Positions 1-8,253 of a DNA stretch of 48,260 nt are shown here, one piece after another. The notes below the pieces were generated by a model. The model had not been told where the DNA came from, searched no databases, and saw only the letters and a program-made list of their open reading frames with translations. This DNA is from an uncultured Anaerotruncus sp. (GTDB lineage: Bacteria; Bacillota; Clostridia; Oscillospirales; Ruminococcaceae), in NCBI GenBank assembly GCA_904398655.1, contig CAJFPF010000042.1, positions 1-48,260 of the forward strand, read 5' to 3'. The first letter of the stretch is position 1, and each line of letters begins with the position of its first letter. Made by a program: the position numbers and the translations under genes.

Positions 1-96
1 GATGGGGCTCACGTGGGCCATTGCCTGGGGTTTGTAGCTGCCGGTGAGGCGGGCATGCAGCTGCTCCGCATGCAGGACATCTGTATTGAATTTCAT
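1..96 (-). CDS. N-terminal fragment of an unidentified protein, cut by the window edge
   Basis: An open reading frame of 32 codons runs off the left edge. It begins MKFNTDVLHAEQLHARLTG. The ATG at 96 is preceded by GGAGGA at 111-106, nine bases away, which is a good Shine-Dalgarno sequence, and by a promoter-like pair further upstream. An in-frame ATG at 105 sits directly against that site and is less likely to be used. The opening residues faintly recall PLP-dependent cysteine/methionine enzymes, but this is far too little to name it. The gene itself looks real; its function is unknown. Confidence 0.6.
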   Translation of the reverse strand, partial: MKFNTDVLHAEQLHARLTGSYKPQAMAHVSPI

Positions 97-146
97 ATTG
101 TTCATTCCTCCAGTTCTATGGGGTGGTGTCGCGTCTTTACAGTTTT

Positions 147-176
147 ATTATAAGGGGAGTGTGCCAGGGCCATCAA
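147..176 (-). promoter_or_regulatory. Sigma-A-type promoter for the cut gene at the left edge
   Basis: On the minus strand TTGATG (176-171) and TATAAT (152-147) are 18 bases apart. The predicted start lies about 45 bases upstream of the ATG at 96. The -10 box is perfect and the -35 box has two mismatches to consensus. Confidence 0.6.
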
Positions 177-296
177 TAGACAAATTGTAGTAAAATTGCA
201 GAAACCCATTAGACAGTTTTCAGAGCTTTTCAGAAGCACAGGACCATGTTCTGTCGCATACACTGAAACAGCTGTATTTTTTAGTGGAGGGAATCT

Positions 297-1049
297 ATGC
301 CTACAATCTATTTAAGTCCATCTACCCAGGAGTGGAACCCCTATGTAGATGGGGGAACTGAAGAATACTACATGAACTTAGTGGCAGACGCTTTGGAGCC
401 CTATCTGCACTCCAGCGGGATTCAATGGGTCCGCAACACCCCAGATATGACCGCAGCCTCCTCCATCCGACAGTCCAACCAGGGACGATACGCGCTGCAT
501 CTGGCCCTGCACTCCAATGCCGCTCCAGAAATAGAATCTGGTCTGCGCCAAGGTCCGGAGATCTATTACAGCCCCGGCAGTGAACAGGGGCTGCAAGCGG
601 CCCAACTGATCGCCGAACAGCTCCAGGAGATCTATCCCTACCCGTGGTTAGTACGGGTTCTCCCCACTACCAGTTTGGGGGAGGTTTCCAAAACCCGGGC
701 ACCGGCCGTTTTGGTGGAATTTGCCTATCACGACAACGCTGAAGACGCCGCCTGGATTCGAGCCAATATCAGCCAGATGGCTGCCGCTGTAGCCCGGGCG
801 CTTACCGAATACTTTGGGCTGCCGTTTGTGGAGCCGCAGCCTCCTCAGCAAGGAATCGTACGGGTCAAAAATAGCTATTTAAATGTCCGTCAACGTCCTG
901 ACCGATCGGCTCCGGTGGTGGCCAAGGCTTGGAACCAAACTCCCATCACCGTCAACGGTCAATGGGAAGGGTGGTATACTGTAAACTATCGGGGTAAAGT
1001 TGGATTTGCCGATGGGCGGTATATTCAACTGCAAGAACCCCATACATGA
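297..1049 (+). CDS. N-acetylmuramoyl-L-alanine amidase (Amidase_3 fold) with C-terminal SH3b domain
   Basis: This 250-residue protein is expected to cleave the amide bond between muramic acid and the stem peptide in peptidoglycan. Residues 1-175 fit the Amidase_3 zinc-hydrolase fold: Glu22/Glu23, His72 in the HLALHSNAA motif and the catalytic Glu141 in VLVEFAYHDN. Residues 185-246 form a bacterial SH3 wall-binding domain (SYLNVRQRP). There is no signal peptide, as in mother-cell lysis amidases of the CwlC type or phage lysins, so release by lysis is an inference. By register the first zinc-binding His of the family (normally in DPGHGG) is Thr10 within IYLSPST. GGAGGG at 286-291 sets the ATG. 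The gene is single and ends at a strong terminator. Confidence 0.85.
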   Translation: MPTIYLSPSTQEWNPYVDGGTEEYYMNLVADALEPYLHSSGIQWVRNTPDMTAASSIRQSNQGRYALHLALHSNAAPEIESGLRQGPEIYYSPGSEQGLQAAQLIAEQLQEIYPYPWLVRVLPTTSLGEVSKTRAPAVLVEFAYHDNAEDAAWIRANISQMAAAVARALTEYFGLPFVEPQPPQQGIVRVKNSYLNVRQRPDRSAPVVAKAWNQTPITVNGQWEGWYTVNYRGKVGFADGRYIQLQEPHT

Positions 1050-1052
1050 CAC

Positions 1053-1085
1053 AAAAAGAGGACCGTCGCGGACGGTCCTCTTTTT
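1053..1085. terminator. Bidirectional intrinsic terminator between the amidase and alcohol dehydrogenase genes
   Basis: Perfect 15-base arms (1053-1067 and 1071-1085) enclose a three-base loop. The outer five pairs are A-T, so an A-run or T-run borders the stem on each strand. It lies between convergent genes and can stop transcription from both sides. Confidence 0.93.
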
Positions 1086-1100
1086 GCAAAACAAAGGATA

Positions 1101-2291
1101 TTAGAAATCAATCGGCAGGTCGTAGTAGCAGGCCTTGAGCAGCTTCTCCATCTCCTCCTGGCTGGGCTGGCGGGGGTTGGAGCCGGTGCAGGCGTCACCG
1201 ATGGCCAGTGTGGCCACGGAAGAAAGCTTCTCGTTGAACTCTTTCTCGTCAATGATGCCGCCCTCATACTCCTTGATGCAGGTGGGGATGTTCAGGGCCT
1301 TATTCATGGACTTAATCTCCACAATCAGAGCGTCCACCAGTTCCTCATCGCTGTTGCCATTCAGGCCGATGAAGCGGGCGATCTCCCCATAGCGGTGGGC
1401 AGCTTCAGCCACCTTGGCATTATATTTGATCACTTTGGGCAGATACATGGCGTTGGCGCAGCCATGGACAATGTGCCCACCGGTGTAAGCGGCACCAGTC
1501 TTGTGGGCCATGGAGTGGACGATACCCAGCAGCGCGTTGGAGAAGGCCATGCCGGCCAGGCACTGGGCGTCATGCATCCGGTCGCGGGCATCCATGTCGC
1601 CGTTGTAGGACTTGATCAGATCATTGTGGATCATCTTGATCGCATGCAGCGCCAGAGGATCCGTGTAGTTGCAGTGCAGGGTGGAGACATACGCCTCGAT
1701 GGCGTGGGTCATCGCATCCATACCGGTGTGAGCAGTCAACTTGGCAGGCATCGTTTCCGCCAGCTCAGGGTCCACAATGGCCACATCCGGGGTGATGTTG
1801 AAGTCGGCCAGAGGATATTTGATCCCTTTGGCATAGTCGGTGATGACCGAGAAGGCGGTCACCTCGGTGGCGGTGCCAGAAGTGGAGGGGATAGCACAGA
1901 ATTTGGCCTTCTGCCGCAGGGTGGGGAAGCTGAACGGAGTGATCAGCTGCTCAAAGGTGGTATCGGGATACTCATAGAACGCCCACATAGCCTTGGCCGC
2001 ATCGATCGGAGAGCCGCCGCCCATGGAGACGATCCAATCAGGCTCAAATTCCCGCATAGCCTGGGCACCGCGCATCACCGTCTCCACAGAGGGATCGGGC
2101 TCCACATTCTCAAACAGACGGACCTCCATGCCCGCCTCTTTCAGATAATTGACAGCTTTATCCAGGAAGCCAAACCGCTTCATGGAACCGCCGCCCACCA
2201 CAATGATGGCCTTTTTGCCCTTCAGATTTTTCAGCTCTGCAAGAGAGCCTTTGCCATGATATAGATCCCGGGGAAGTGTAAACCGTGCCAT
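1101..2291 (-). CDS. Iron-containing (group III) alcohol dehydrogenase
   Basis: This 396-residue cytoplasmic NAD(P)H-dependent oxidoreductase would interconvert an alcohol and an aldehyde or ketone. The nucleotide-binding GGGSPID is at 91-97, and the presumed iron ligands are Asp192, His196 (GMDAMTHAIEAY), His263 and His276 (HGCAN). The length is typical of stand-alone family members such as butanol or lactaldehyde dehydrogenases, and lacks the aldehyde dehydrogenase half of AdhE. AGGAGG stands ahead of the ATG. It diverges from a LysR-type regulator across a 200-base gap containing an A+T palindrome, so that regulator may control it. Substrate cannot be told from sequence alone. Confidence 0.93.
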   Translation of the reverse strand: MARFTLPRDLYHGKGSLAELKNLKGKKAIIVVGGGSMKRFGFLDKAVNYLKEAGMEVRLFENVEPDPSVETVMRGAQAMREFEPDWIVSMGGGSPIDAAKAMWAFYEYPDTTFEQLITPFSFPTLRQKAKFCAIPSTSGTATEVTAFSVITDYAKGIKYPLADFNITPDVAIVDPELAETMPAKLTAHTGMDAMTHAIEAYVSTLHCNYTDPLALHAIKMIHNDLIKSYNGDMDARDRMHDAQCLAGMAFSNALLGIVHSMAHKTGAAYTGGHIVHGCANAMYLPKVIKYNAKVAEAAHRYGEIARFIGLNGNSDEELVDALIVEIKSMNKALNIPTCIKEYEGGIIDEKEFNEKLSSVATLAIGDACTGSNPRQPSQEEMEKLLKACYYDLPIDF

Positions 2292-2443
2292 AAACCATTC
2301 CTCCTATTTTTTATTATGATAATGATATGAGACAATTGGGAGTGGACAGATTCAAGCGGGCTGGAGATTCCAAACTCGACTTTGTTAATTATCTGTCATT
2401 CTTTTCGATTTTATTCTAACACTTTCTTGAAAGATATGGTAAT

Positions 2444-2467
2444 ATATAATTAGAATTTTAATTATAT
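2444..2467. promoter_or_regulatory. A+T-rich inverted repeat, candidate LysR operator
   Basis: The arms ATATAATTA (2444-2452) and TAATTATAT (2459-2467) are perfect complements separated by six bases. They lie about 25 bases before the lysR start, in the divergent gap with the alcohol dehydrogenase. LysR-type proteins often bind such T-N11-A dyads close to their own promoter. The function here is inferred from position and symmetry. Confidence 0.4.
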
Positions 2468-2491
2468 CATTTTTTATATAGGTGACGTCTG

Positions 2492-3385
2492 ATGAATTTG
2501 AAGCAGTTGCGGTACGCAGTGGAAATTGAACGGACCGGCTCCATCACCCAAGCAGCCAAAAATCTCTATATGGCCCAGCCCAACCTCAGTAAAGCCGTCC
2601 GGGAGCTGGAGGATGAGTTGGGGATTGTCCTCTTCACCCGAACTTCACGGGGAATGGAGCCCACAGGGGAAGGAATCCGGTTTTTGGGAAGGGCTAGAGA
2701 GATTCTCTCCCAATTCGATCAGCTTCAGGATCTCTATCGTCCCGACACCGACACTGCCATCCCTCTGCGGGTCATCCTCCCGCGGATGTATTTTTCTCCC
2801 GTACTCCACAACCTGCTGGAATCTCCCGAGTGTACCCTCCTTTTGGATCTGGTCTGCCACATCCGGGATGCCACCGCTGCCATCCAGGAGGTGACGGATG
2901 GAGAGTCCCGGATTGCGGTGATCCGCTACCCAGTCTCCCATGAGGAATATTTCCTCACCCAGATCCGTGCGGCGCGCATTCCCCACAAGGTGCTGCAAGA
3001 ACTTCCTTTTCATCTCATTGTCCATCAGAGCCACCCGTTGGCCGCTCTGGCAGAGATTCCCTTCCCCCTGCCAGAATATTACACCGCCCTACTCTGTGAA
3101 AATGACCTTCCCTTTTCCCCAATCCCCCATAAGCCCATCCGTACAGGACCGTTCCGCACCGTCACGCTACAGGACTCCATGCTTCTATTGGAGCTTTTGG
3201 GACAGCTCTCGGGGTCCTACACGCTCAGCGCCCCCTTGCCCCGGGATCTGCTGCTCCGCCGGCAACTGATCCAGCGGCCCTGTCCATCCGCGGGGATGCT
3301 CCGGGAGGAAGTACTCTATCGGGGACAAGAATCCCTTACGGAGGAAGAACGGCTTTTCTTGCGTCTTCTGCAGCTCCGCCCTTGA
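2492..3385 (+). CDS. LysR-family transcriptional regulator
   Basis: This 297-residue protein has the classic LysR winged helix-turn-helix at residues 1-60: MNLKQLRYAVEIERTGSITQ, then AAKNLYMAQPNLSKAVRELE and LGIVLFTRTSRGMEPT. A linker helix and an effector-binding domain follow (about 90-297). These proteins bind DNA as tetramers and usually activate a divergent neighbour when a small ligand binds. The divergent neighbour here is the iron alcohol dehydrogenase. The ligand is unknown. The Shine-Dalgarno sequence (GGTGA at 2481-2485) is weak. The gene ends at a strong hairpin. Confidence 0.93.
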   Translation: MNLKQLRYAVEIERTGSITQAAKNLYMAQPNLSKAVRELEDELGIVLFTRTSRGMEPTGEGIRFLGRAREILSQFDQLQDLYRPDTDTAIPLRVILPRMYFSPVLHNLLESPECTLLLDLVCHIRDATAAIQEVTDGESRIAVIRYPVSHEEYFLTQIRAARIPHKVLQELPFHLIVHQSHPLAALAEIPFPLPEYYTALLCENDLPFSPIPHKPIRTGPFRTVTLQDSMLLLELLGQLSGSYTLSAPLPRDLLLRRQLIQRPCPSAGMLREEVLYRGQESLTEEERLFLRLLQLRP

Positions 3386-3394
3386 TCCAAACTG

Positions 3395-3430
3395 AAAGAG
3401 CGCCGCATTCAATAAACTGCGGCGCTCTTT
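3395..3430. terminator. Intrinsic terminator after the LysR gene
   Basis: Thirteen-base perfect arms (3395-3407 and 3418-3430) with a GC-rich core are followed by a continuing T-run on the plus strand to 3434. It lies between convergent genes and could also serve citrate synthase, though the minus-strand T-run is short. Confidence 0.9.
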
Positions 3431-3441
3431 TTTTCGATGGT

Positions 3442-4809
3442 TTAGGAACGCTGGTCCAGCGGTAGATAGGGACGCTCAGGGGAGACGCTCTTGTAAGCTG
3501 GACGGATGATCTTTCCCGCATTGGAGAGCTCTTCGATTCGATGCGCACTCCAGCCCGCCACTCGGGCAATGGCAAAGATGGGGGTGAACAGCTCGGTGGG
3601 CAATCCCAGCATATTGTAGACAAATCCGCTGTAGAAATCCACATTGGCGGAGACCCCTTTGTAGATCTTTCGCTCCTCCCGAATAACCTCCGGGCCCAAT
3701 CGCTCCACCAGAGAATAGAGGGCGTATTCCTGGTCCAACCCCTTCTCCTCTGACAGGCTTTTTACAAACTTTCGGAAGATATCCGCCCGGGGGTCGCTCA
3801 GAGAGTAGACCGCGTGCCCCATCCCATAGATGAGTCCTGCCCGGTCAAAAGCTTCTTTGTGAAGCAGCGCCCGCAGATAGGCCTTCACCTCATCCTCGTC
3901 GGTCCAATCGTGAAGCTTCTCCTTCATGTCTTCAAACATCCGCACCACCTTGATATTGGCGCCTCCATGGCGGGGGCCCTTCAAGGAACCGATGGCAGCC
4001 GCTATGGCGGAGTAGGTATCGGTGGCGGACGAGGTGACCACATGGGTGGTGAAGGTGGAGTTGTTGCCGCCACCGTGCTCCGCGTGGAGCACCAGCGCCA
4101 CGTCCAAAACCCGTGCCTCTAGATCGGTATAGCGGCTGTCCGGCCGCAGAATCCGCAAAAGGTTCTCCGCAGTGGAGAGGGCGGGATCCGGGGAGTGGAT
4201 GTAGAGGCTCTGCCCCTCATGGTAGTGGTTATAGGCCTGGTAACCATAGACCGACAGCAAGGGGAACAGGGCAATCAGTTGGAGGCTCTGGCGAAGCACA
4301 TTGGGGATGGAGATGTCATCCGCCGCATCATCGTAGGAATAAAGGGTCAGCACGCTCCGCGCCAATGTGTTCATCATATCCCGGCTGGGGGCCTTCATGA
4401 TAATGTCCCGGACAAAGCTGGTGGGCAATGTGCGGTAGCGCGCCAACAGAGCTTGAAATTTTTCCAGTTCCTCCCGATTGGGAAGACGTCCGAACAATAA
4501 CAGATAGGCGGTCTCCTCAAACCCAAACCGCTTCTCTCGGATGAAGCCGCCCACCAGATCCTTGATATCGATCCCGCGATAGAACAACCGCCCCTCGCAG
4601 GGAACCGTCTCCCCCTGTTCATTCACCCGGCCGGCGCAGATCTCTGAAATATTGGTAAGACCGGTCAGGACTCCCTTCCCGTTGATATCCCGGAGGCCCC
4701 GTTTCACATCGTATTTGGCATATAGATCCGGGTCGATAGCGTTTTCCCTCTGACAGAGCTGGGAAAGCTCCAAAATCTCCGGTGTGACCTCTGAATATGG
4801 ATTTGGCAT
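3442..4809 (-). CDS. gltA: Citrate (Si)-synthase
   Basis: Condenses acetyl-CoA with oxaloacetate to give citrate, the entry step of the oxidative TCA branch and of glutamate synthesis. With the ATG at 4809 the protein has 455 residues. Catalytic positions match the bacterial family: His245 in LHAEHG, His281 in GPRHGGAN, His332 in GMGHAVY and Asp391 in NVDFYSG. A GTG at 4818 lies in frame, but GGGGAG at 4823-4818 overlaps it and is eight bases from the ATG at 4809, so the ATG is chosen. No other TCA gene is nearby. The class is clear; the symbol follows common usage. Confidence 0.94.
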   Translation of the reverse strand: MPNPYSEVTPEILELSQLCQRENAIDPDLYAKYDVKRGLRDINGKGVLTGLTNISEICAGRVNEQGETVPCEGRLFYRGIDIKDLVGGFIREKRFGFEETAYLLLFGRLPNREELEKFQALLARYRTLPTSFVRDIIMKAPSRDMMNTLARSVLTLYSYDDAADDISIPNVLRQSLQLIALFPLLSVYGYQAYNHYHEGQSLYIHSPDPALSTAENLLRILRPDSRYTDLEARVLDVALVLHAEHGGGNNSTFTTHVVTSSATDTYSAIAAAIGSLKGPRHGGANIKVVRMFEDMKEKLHDWTDEDEVKAYLRALLHKEAFDRAGLIYGMGHAVYSLSDPRADIFRKFVKSLSEEKGLDQEYALYSLVERLGPEVIREERKIYKGVSANVDFYSGFVYNMLGLPTELFTPIFAIARVAGWSAHRIEELSNAGKIIRPAYKSVSPERPYLPLDQRS

Positions 4810-4856
4810 GCGGCACACTCCCCTTTCGTCAAAATGTAATAAATCCGATATAATCA

Positions 4857-4878
4857 GCCGCCTACCCCCAAAGGCGGC
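4857..4878 (-). terminator. Weak hairpin downstream of mutY
   Basis: GCCGCC (4857-4862) and GGCGGC (4873-4878) form a six-pair GC stem just after the mutY stop. The following minus-strand bases are only mildly T-rich. It may slow or partly end mutY transcription ahead of citrate synthase. Confidence 0.35.
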
Positions 4879-4884
4879 CCTCTC

Positions 4885-5937
4885 TCAATCGATTCCCTTC
4901 CGGGGGTTGAGATAGAAGCGGAAAGCCGATGGAAGCGGATAGGCCTCCCGCAGCTGTTCCGGCAGCGCCCAAAGTAATCCTGCCCCCGACTGCGGTTCCT
5001 CCACCAACACCCGGAACCCCTCCATCTGCCACTCCACGTGGGTAAAAATGTGTTTAGAGGGACCCAGCGGCTCCACCCGCAAAGGCTCCAGCCCCCATTG
5101 CCGTACCGCAAGGACTACCTGTTCGCTGCTGCATTTCCCTTCTAAGGAGGGGAGCTCCCACATCCCCGCCAACAGGCCCCGCTGAGGCCGCTTTCGGATA
5201 GCGGTCAGGCGATCCCGCACCAGCACCAAAATCGTCCGCTGTTCCAGCCGGCGGGGCTTTTTAGAGGATTTCACCGGCAGATCCAAAGCAATCCCCTGAA
5301 TGTGCCCTTGGCACAAATCCGCCAATGGACATCTATCACAGAGGGGGAGCCCATTGGGAACACAGACCAATGCCCCCAGCTCCATTAAAGCCTGGTTGAA
5401 GGTTCCAGGGTCCTCCACCGGCAGAATCTGCCGCAAGGCATCTTCAGCGGCGGCCTTGGTGCGGGGATCCGCAATATCTGAAGGGTCCGCGGTGAGCCGG
5501 GAGAGTACACGCAGTACATTCCCATCTACCGCCGGCTCCGGCAGCCCAAAGGCGATGGAGGCCACCGCCCCTGCTGTATAGTGCCCCACTCCCGGCAGGG
5601 AGAGCAGGGCCTCATAATTTCCAGGGAGCTGGCCGTGGTACTGTTCTACCAGCAATTTCGCCGCTTTTCGCAGATTCCGGGCCCGGTTATAGTAACCAAG
5701 GCCCTCCCAGAGTTTTAAAAGCTGCTCTTCCGGCGCCGCAGCCAGAGCCTGGGGCGTAGGCAGGGCTGCCAAAAACCGAGTAAAATACCCCTTCACTGCC
5801 TCCACACGAGTCTGTTGCAGCATGATCTCCGATACCCACACTCGGTAAGGGGTACTTTCCCGCCGCCAGGGTAGATCCCTGGCGTTTTTTCGGTACCAAT
5901 CCAGCAAGGGCGCGATGATTTCGGACAGATTCAACAC
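4885..5937 (-). CDS. mutY: A/G-specific adenine DNA glycosylase
   Basis: MutY removes adenine mispaired with 8-oxoguanine. The HhH-GPD domain shows DLPWR, SEIMLQQTRV, LWEGLGYY, the helix-hairpin-helix LPGVGHYTAGAVASIAFG and the catalytic Asp in VDGNVLRVLSRL. Four cysteines near residue 200 (CVPNGLPLCDRCPLADLC) bind the 4Fe-4S cluster. The C-terminal NUDIX-like domain that senses 8-oxoG follows. The open frame extends to 6141, but that extension reads through the spo0A terminator. AAGGGAG lies six bases before a GTG at 5937, giving 350 residues, the family norm. A TTG immediately downstream is an alternative start. Confidence 0.92.
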   Translation of the reverse strand: MLNLSEIIAPLLDWYRKNARDLPWRRESTPYRVWVSEIMLQQTRVEAVKGYFTRFLAALPTPQALAAAPEEQLLKLWEGLGYYNRARNLRKAAKLLVEQYHGQLPGNYEALLSLPGVGHYTAGAVASIAFGLPEPAVDGNVLRVLSRLTADPSDIADPRTKAAAEDALRQILPVEDPGTFNQALMELGALVCVPNGLPLCDRCPLADLCQGHIQGIALDLPVKSSKKPRRLEQRTILVLVRDRLTAIRKRPQRGLLAGMWELPSLEGKCSSEQVVLAVRQWGLEPLRVEPLGPSKHIFTHVEWQMEGFRVLVEEPQSGAGLLWALPEQLREAYPLPSAFRFYLNPRKGID

Positions 5938-6072
5938 GGCTCTCTCCCTTCCGTCCGAATATCCATCTGAGGACAACGCCCCTTTTTGATCCGGACAATG
6001 TGCAGGCATAGTTTTAGTATACCATAAATCCTCTCTCCCCGTAAAGACCGCGTCAAAAAGAGGATAAAACGC

Positions 6073-6114
6073 AAAAAAGCCCCCAAGTCCCGGCGGATCT
6101 CCAGGACTTGGGGG
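6073..6114 (-). terminator. Intrinsic terminator of spo0A
   Basis: Eleven-base perfect arms (6080-6090 and 6104-6114) are followed on the minus strand by six T residues (6078-6073). It lies 17 bases after the spo0A stop. Confidence 0.92.
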
Positions 6115-6130
6115 AAAATCGTTGGAGTTC

Positions 6131-6898
6131 TCAAAAGACATTCCTCAGTTTAAGACGGATTTTGTCAGCAATCATTGCCACAAACTCGCTGTTAGTAGGT
6201 TTGCCGCGCCCATTGTGGATGGTATAGCCGAAATAGCTGTTCAAAGTGTCCACATCGCCGCGGTCCCAGGCCACTTCGATGGCGTGCCGGATGGCCCGTT
6301 CCACGCGGGAGGCGGTGGTGCCAAACCGTTTGGCCACCTCGGGATAGAGCTGCTTTGTCACCGAATTGATGATCTCCGGACGCTCCACCGCCAGCATGAT
6401 CGACTCCCGCACATAGTGATATCCTTTGATGTGTGCAGGTACGCCGATCTGATGAATGATCTCGGTGACCATCACTTCCAAGTCCGGCCGGTCGGAAACC
6501 AGGACCCCTTCCTGTGCGCCAGGTGTCTTTGCGATGCGGGAGATCCGCTCCGCCATTACCTCCGGGTCATAGGGAAGCAGGAAACAGTAACTGGCGCCCG
6601 CCTCCATAACCTCCCGCTCCAGATGGGGATTGATAAACGCGGTGGTCACGACAAAGTGCGGCATAGCGGGAAATGACTCCTTCTTCAGCAGGCCCATCAC
6701 CTCTAGAGCGTCCAGGTTGGGCATAAACATCTCCAGGACCACCACTTGGGGCTGCTCCTTTTTGATGCACTGCAACACCTTCATGCCGTCCCGAGGGCAG
6801 GTCTGCACCTGGAAGCCATATGATTTCAGCAAGGAACCGCATTTTCCGCTATGGCCACCTTCGCTTTCCACAATTACAACCAGTTTTTGCTCTCTCAA
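6131..6898 (-). CDS. spo0A: Sporulation master regulator Spo0A with a degenerate receiver domain
   Basis: Spo0A commits cells to sporulation by binding 0A boxes. The C-terminal effector domain is textbook: HIKGYHYVRESI, YPEVAKRFGTTASRVERAIR and HAIEVAWDRGD. The receiver domain is not. Numbered from the TTG at 6898, the phospho-acceptor Asp56 is Glu (VVVLEMFMP), the switch Lys108 is Leu (FLLPYD) and the acidic pair is replaced by Glu-Ser-Glu (VIVESEGG); Thr86 is kept. A GTG at 6907 is in frame but abuts GAGGAG (6912-6907). The TTG has ideal spacing of eight, and puts Glu at exactly residue 56 as in B. subtilis. Phosphorelay input may therefore be altered or lost. The gene has its own promoter, follows spoIVB, and ends at a terminator. 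Confidence 0.95.
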   Translation of the reverse strand: MREQKLVVIVESEGGHSGKCGSLLKSYGFQVQTCPRDGMKVLQCIKKEQPQVVVLEMFMPNLDALEVMGLLKKESFPAMPHFVVTTAFINPHLEREVMEAGASYCFLLPYDPEVMAERISRIAKTPGAQEGVLVSDRPDLEVMVTEIIHQIGVPAHIKGYHYVRESIMLAVERPEIINSVTKQLYPEVAKRFGTTASRVERAIRHAIEVAWDRGDVDTLNSYFGYTIHNGRGKPTNSEFVAMIADKIRLKLRNVF

Positions 6899-6936
6899 CT
6901 TTTTCACTCCTCAGAGTATCGACGCTCCCTGAGATA

Positions 6937-6965
6937 ATTTTAGCATTTTTCCGTCGGCGTGACAA
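6937..6965 (-). promoter_or_regulatory. Sigma-A-type promoter of spo0A
   Basis: On the minus strand TTGTCA (6965-6960) and TAAAAT (6942-6937) have ideal 17-base spacing. The start would lie about 30 bases before the TTG start codon. This allows spo0A expression apart from spoIVB. No convincing sigma-H promoter was seen. Confidence 0.7.
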
Positions 6966-7044
6966 CTGCGTTTCTACATTTTCCATAGAGAATCCGTCTT
7001 AGATTTTTTCTGTAATTTTGTACAAATAATATGAGTTAACTTCA

Positions 7045-8253
7045 CTATAGTTCGACACTTTTAGACATTTTATTCATATTCTCCGCAAAAATCCCATAGC
7101 CCCGTGTCGGATCATTGACAAATACGTGGGTTACTGCGCCCACCAATTTGCCATTTTGCAAGATGGGACTTCCGCTCATCCCCTGTACAATCCCACCCGC
7201 TTTTTCCAGAAGGACCGGGTCAGTCACCCGGAGAATCATATTTTTGGTGGGATTGTTTTCCGCCAGGCTCAATTTTTCGATGACAATTTCATACGCCTCC
7301 ACCTCACGACCATCCAGCGTGCAATAGATGGTGGCGGGACCCTCCTCCACTTCGCTACTCATTGCCAATGGCACCGCCTGAGCATGGTCGGTTGGTGCAT
7401 CCCCCTTGCCAAAGATCCCCACCTGGGAGTTGATGAGCAGTTCTCCCTTGGTCTGTCCGGAAAAACTCCCCCGTAGTTCCCCTGGCGCACCGCTGGCCCC
7501 CGGATTCACACCAGTGATCTCCACATCCACAATCTCCCCCGAATGCAGCGGCATAATCTCCCCGGTGTCCACGTCGCAGATGGCGTGCCCCAAGCCTGCA
7601 AATACATGGGTAGAAGGGTTGTAATAGGTCATCGTCCCAATTCCCGCCGAGGAGTCTCGAACCCAAATTCCGGCTCGATAAACTCCATCATCCCCACGGA
7701 CCGGATTCAGTTGACAGGTGACCTCCTCTCCGGCGCGTTCCAATTCCACCGAAACCACATTTCCACCGCTGGAAGAGACAGCGTCCCCCACATCTTCATT
7801 GGTGTGCACAGCTTCCCCATTCATGGAGGTGATGATGTCACCCACTTGGATACCCGCTGATTTGGCCGGATTTTGGGACTTTCCCCCACTGGAAATGTCA
7901 CTCATCCCCACCACAATCACCCCTTCGGTGAACATCTTAATTCCGAAAGGATTTCCACCAGGGATGACCATCTCCCGGTCCACCACCTGGACCTGGACCT
8001 GCTTGACTCCCACACCTCCGGGCAGCTTTAAATCTACATGGTAGCTGTTCCCAGGGGAGTCATAAGCTTCCCCGGGAAAGCTATCTTTCGCCGGTTGCGT
8101 CGTGATGGGCAGAGAGGAGTGAATACTTAACGTCTCCCCCGCGACTACGTAAAAATGATTTGGAAGGGTCGCCTGGGTGTAGAGCGCCACCGACTGCACC
8201 GCAGCCACCACTGCGCAGAACACTCTGGCAAACCGCCGATACTGTTCTCTCAT
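7045..8253 (-). CDS. spoIVB: SpoIVB sporulation serine peptidase
   Basis: SpoIVB is made in the forespore and crosses the inner forespore membrane, where it triggers pro-sigma-K processing in the mother cell. The 402-residue protein has an N-terminal membrane segment (about 9-28), a PDZ domain (about 105-185; NPAKSAGIQVGDIITSMNG) and the SpoIVB S55 peptidase domain. The triad is His223 (GLGHAI), Asp345 (RVTDPVLL) and Ser360 (QGMSGSP); Asp and Ser are 15 residues apart as in B. subtilis. GGGGG precedes the ATG. It lies upstream of spo0A, as in most spore formers, but recN, its usual upstream partner, is 18 kb away. Confidence 0.96.
   Translation of the reverse strand: MREQYRRFARVFCAVVAAVQSVALYTQATLPNHFYVVAGETLSIHSSLPITTQPAKDSFPGEAYDSPGNSYHVDLKLPGGVGVKQVQVQVVDREMVIPGGNPFGIKMFTEGVIVVGMSDISSGGKSQNPAKSAGIQVGDIITSMNGEAVHTNEDVGDAVSSSGGNVVSVELERAGEEVTCQLNPVRGDDGVYRAGIWVRDSSAGIGTMTYYNPSTHVFAGLGHAICDVDTGEIMPLHSGEIVDVEITGVNPGASGAPGELRGSFSGQTKGELLINSQVGIFGKGDAPTDHAQAVPLAMSSEVEEGPATIYCTLDGREVEAYEIVIEKLSLAENNPTKNMILRVTDPVLLEKAGGIVQGMSGSPILQNGKLVGAVTHVFVNDPTRGYGIFAENMNKMSKSVEL
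7051..7057 (-). promoter_or_regulatory. Candidate 0A box upstream of spo0A
   Basis: The minus strand reads TGTCGAA, the 0A-box core, inside the last codons of spoIVB and about 86 bases upstream of the spo0A -35 box. Autoregulation by Spo0A is known in other species. A seven-base match occurs by chance several times in 48 kb, so this is only suggestive. Confidence 0.3.

Noticed and set aside
5938-6141. N-terminal extension of MutY
   Set aside because: The extension would translate the spo0A terminator hairpin and gives no family similarity; the GTG at 5937 has a good ribosome-binding site and gives the normal length.
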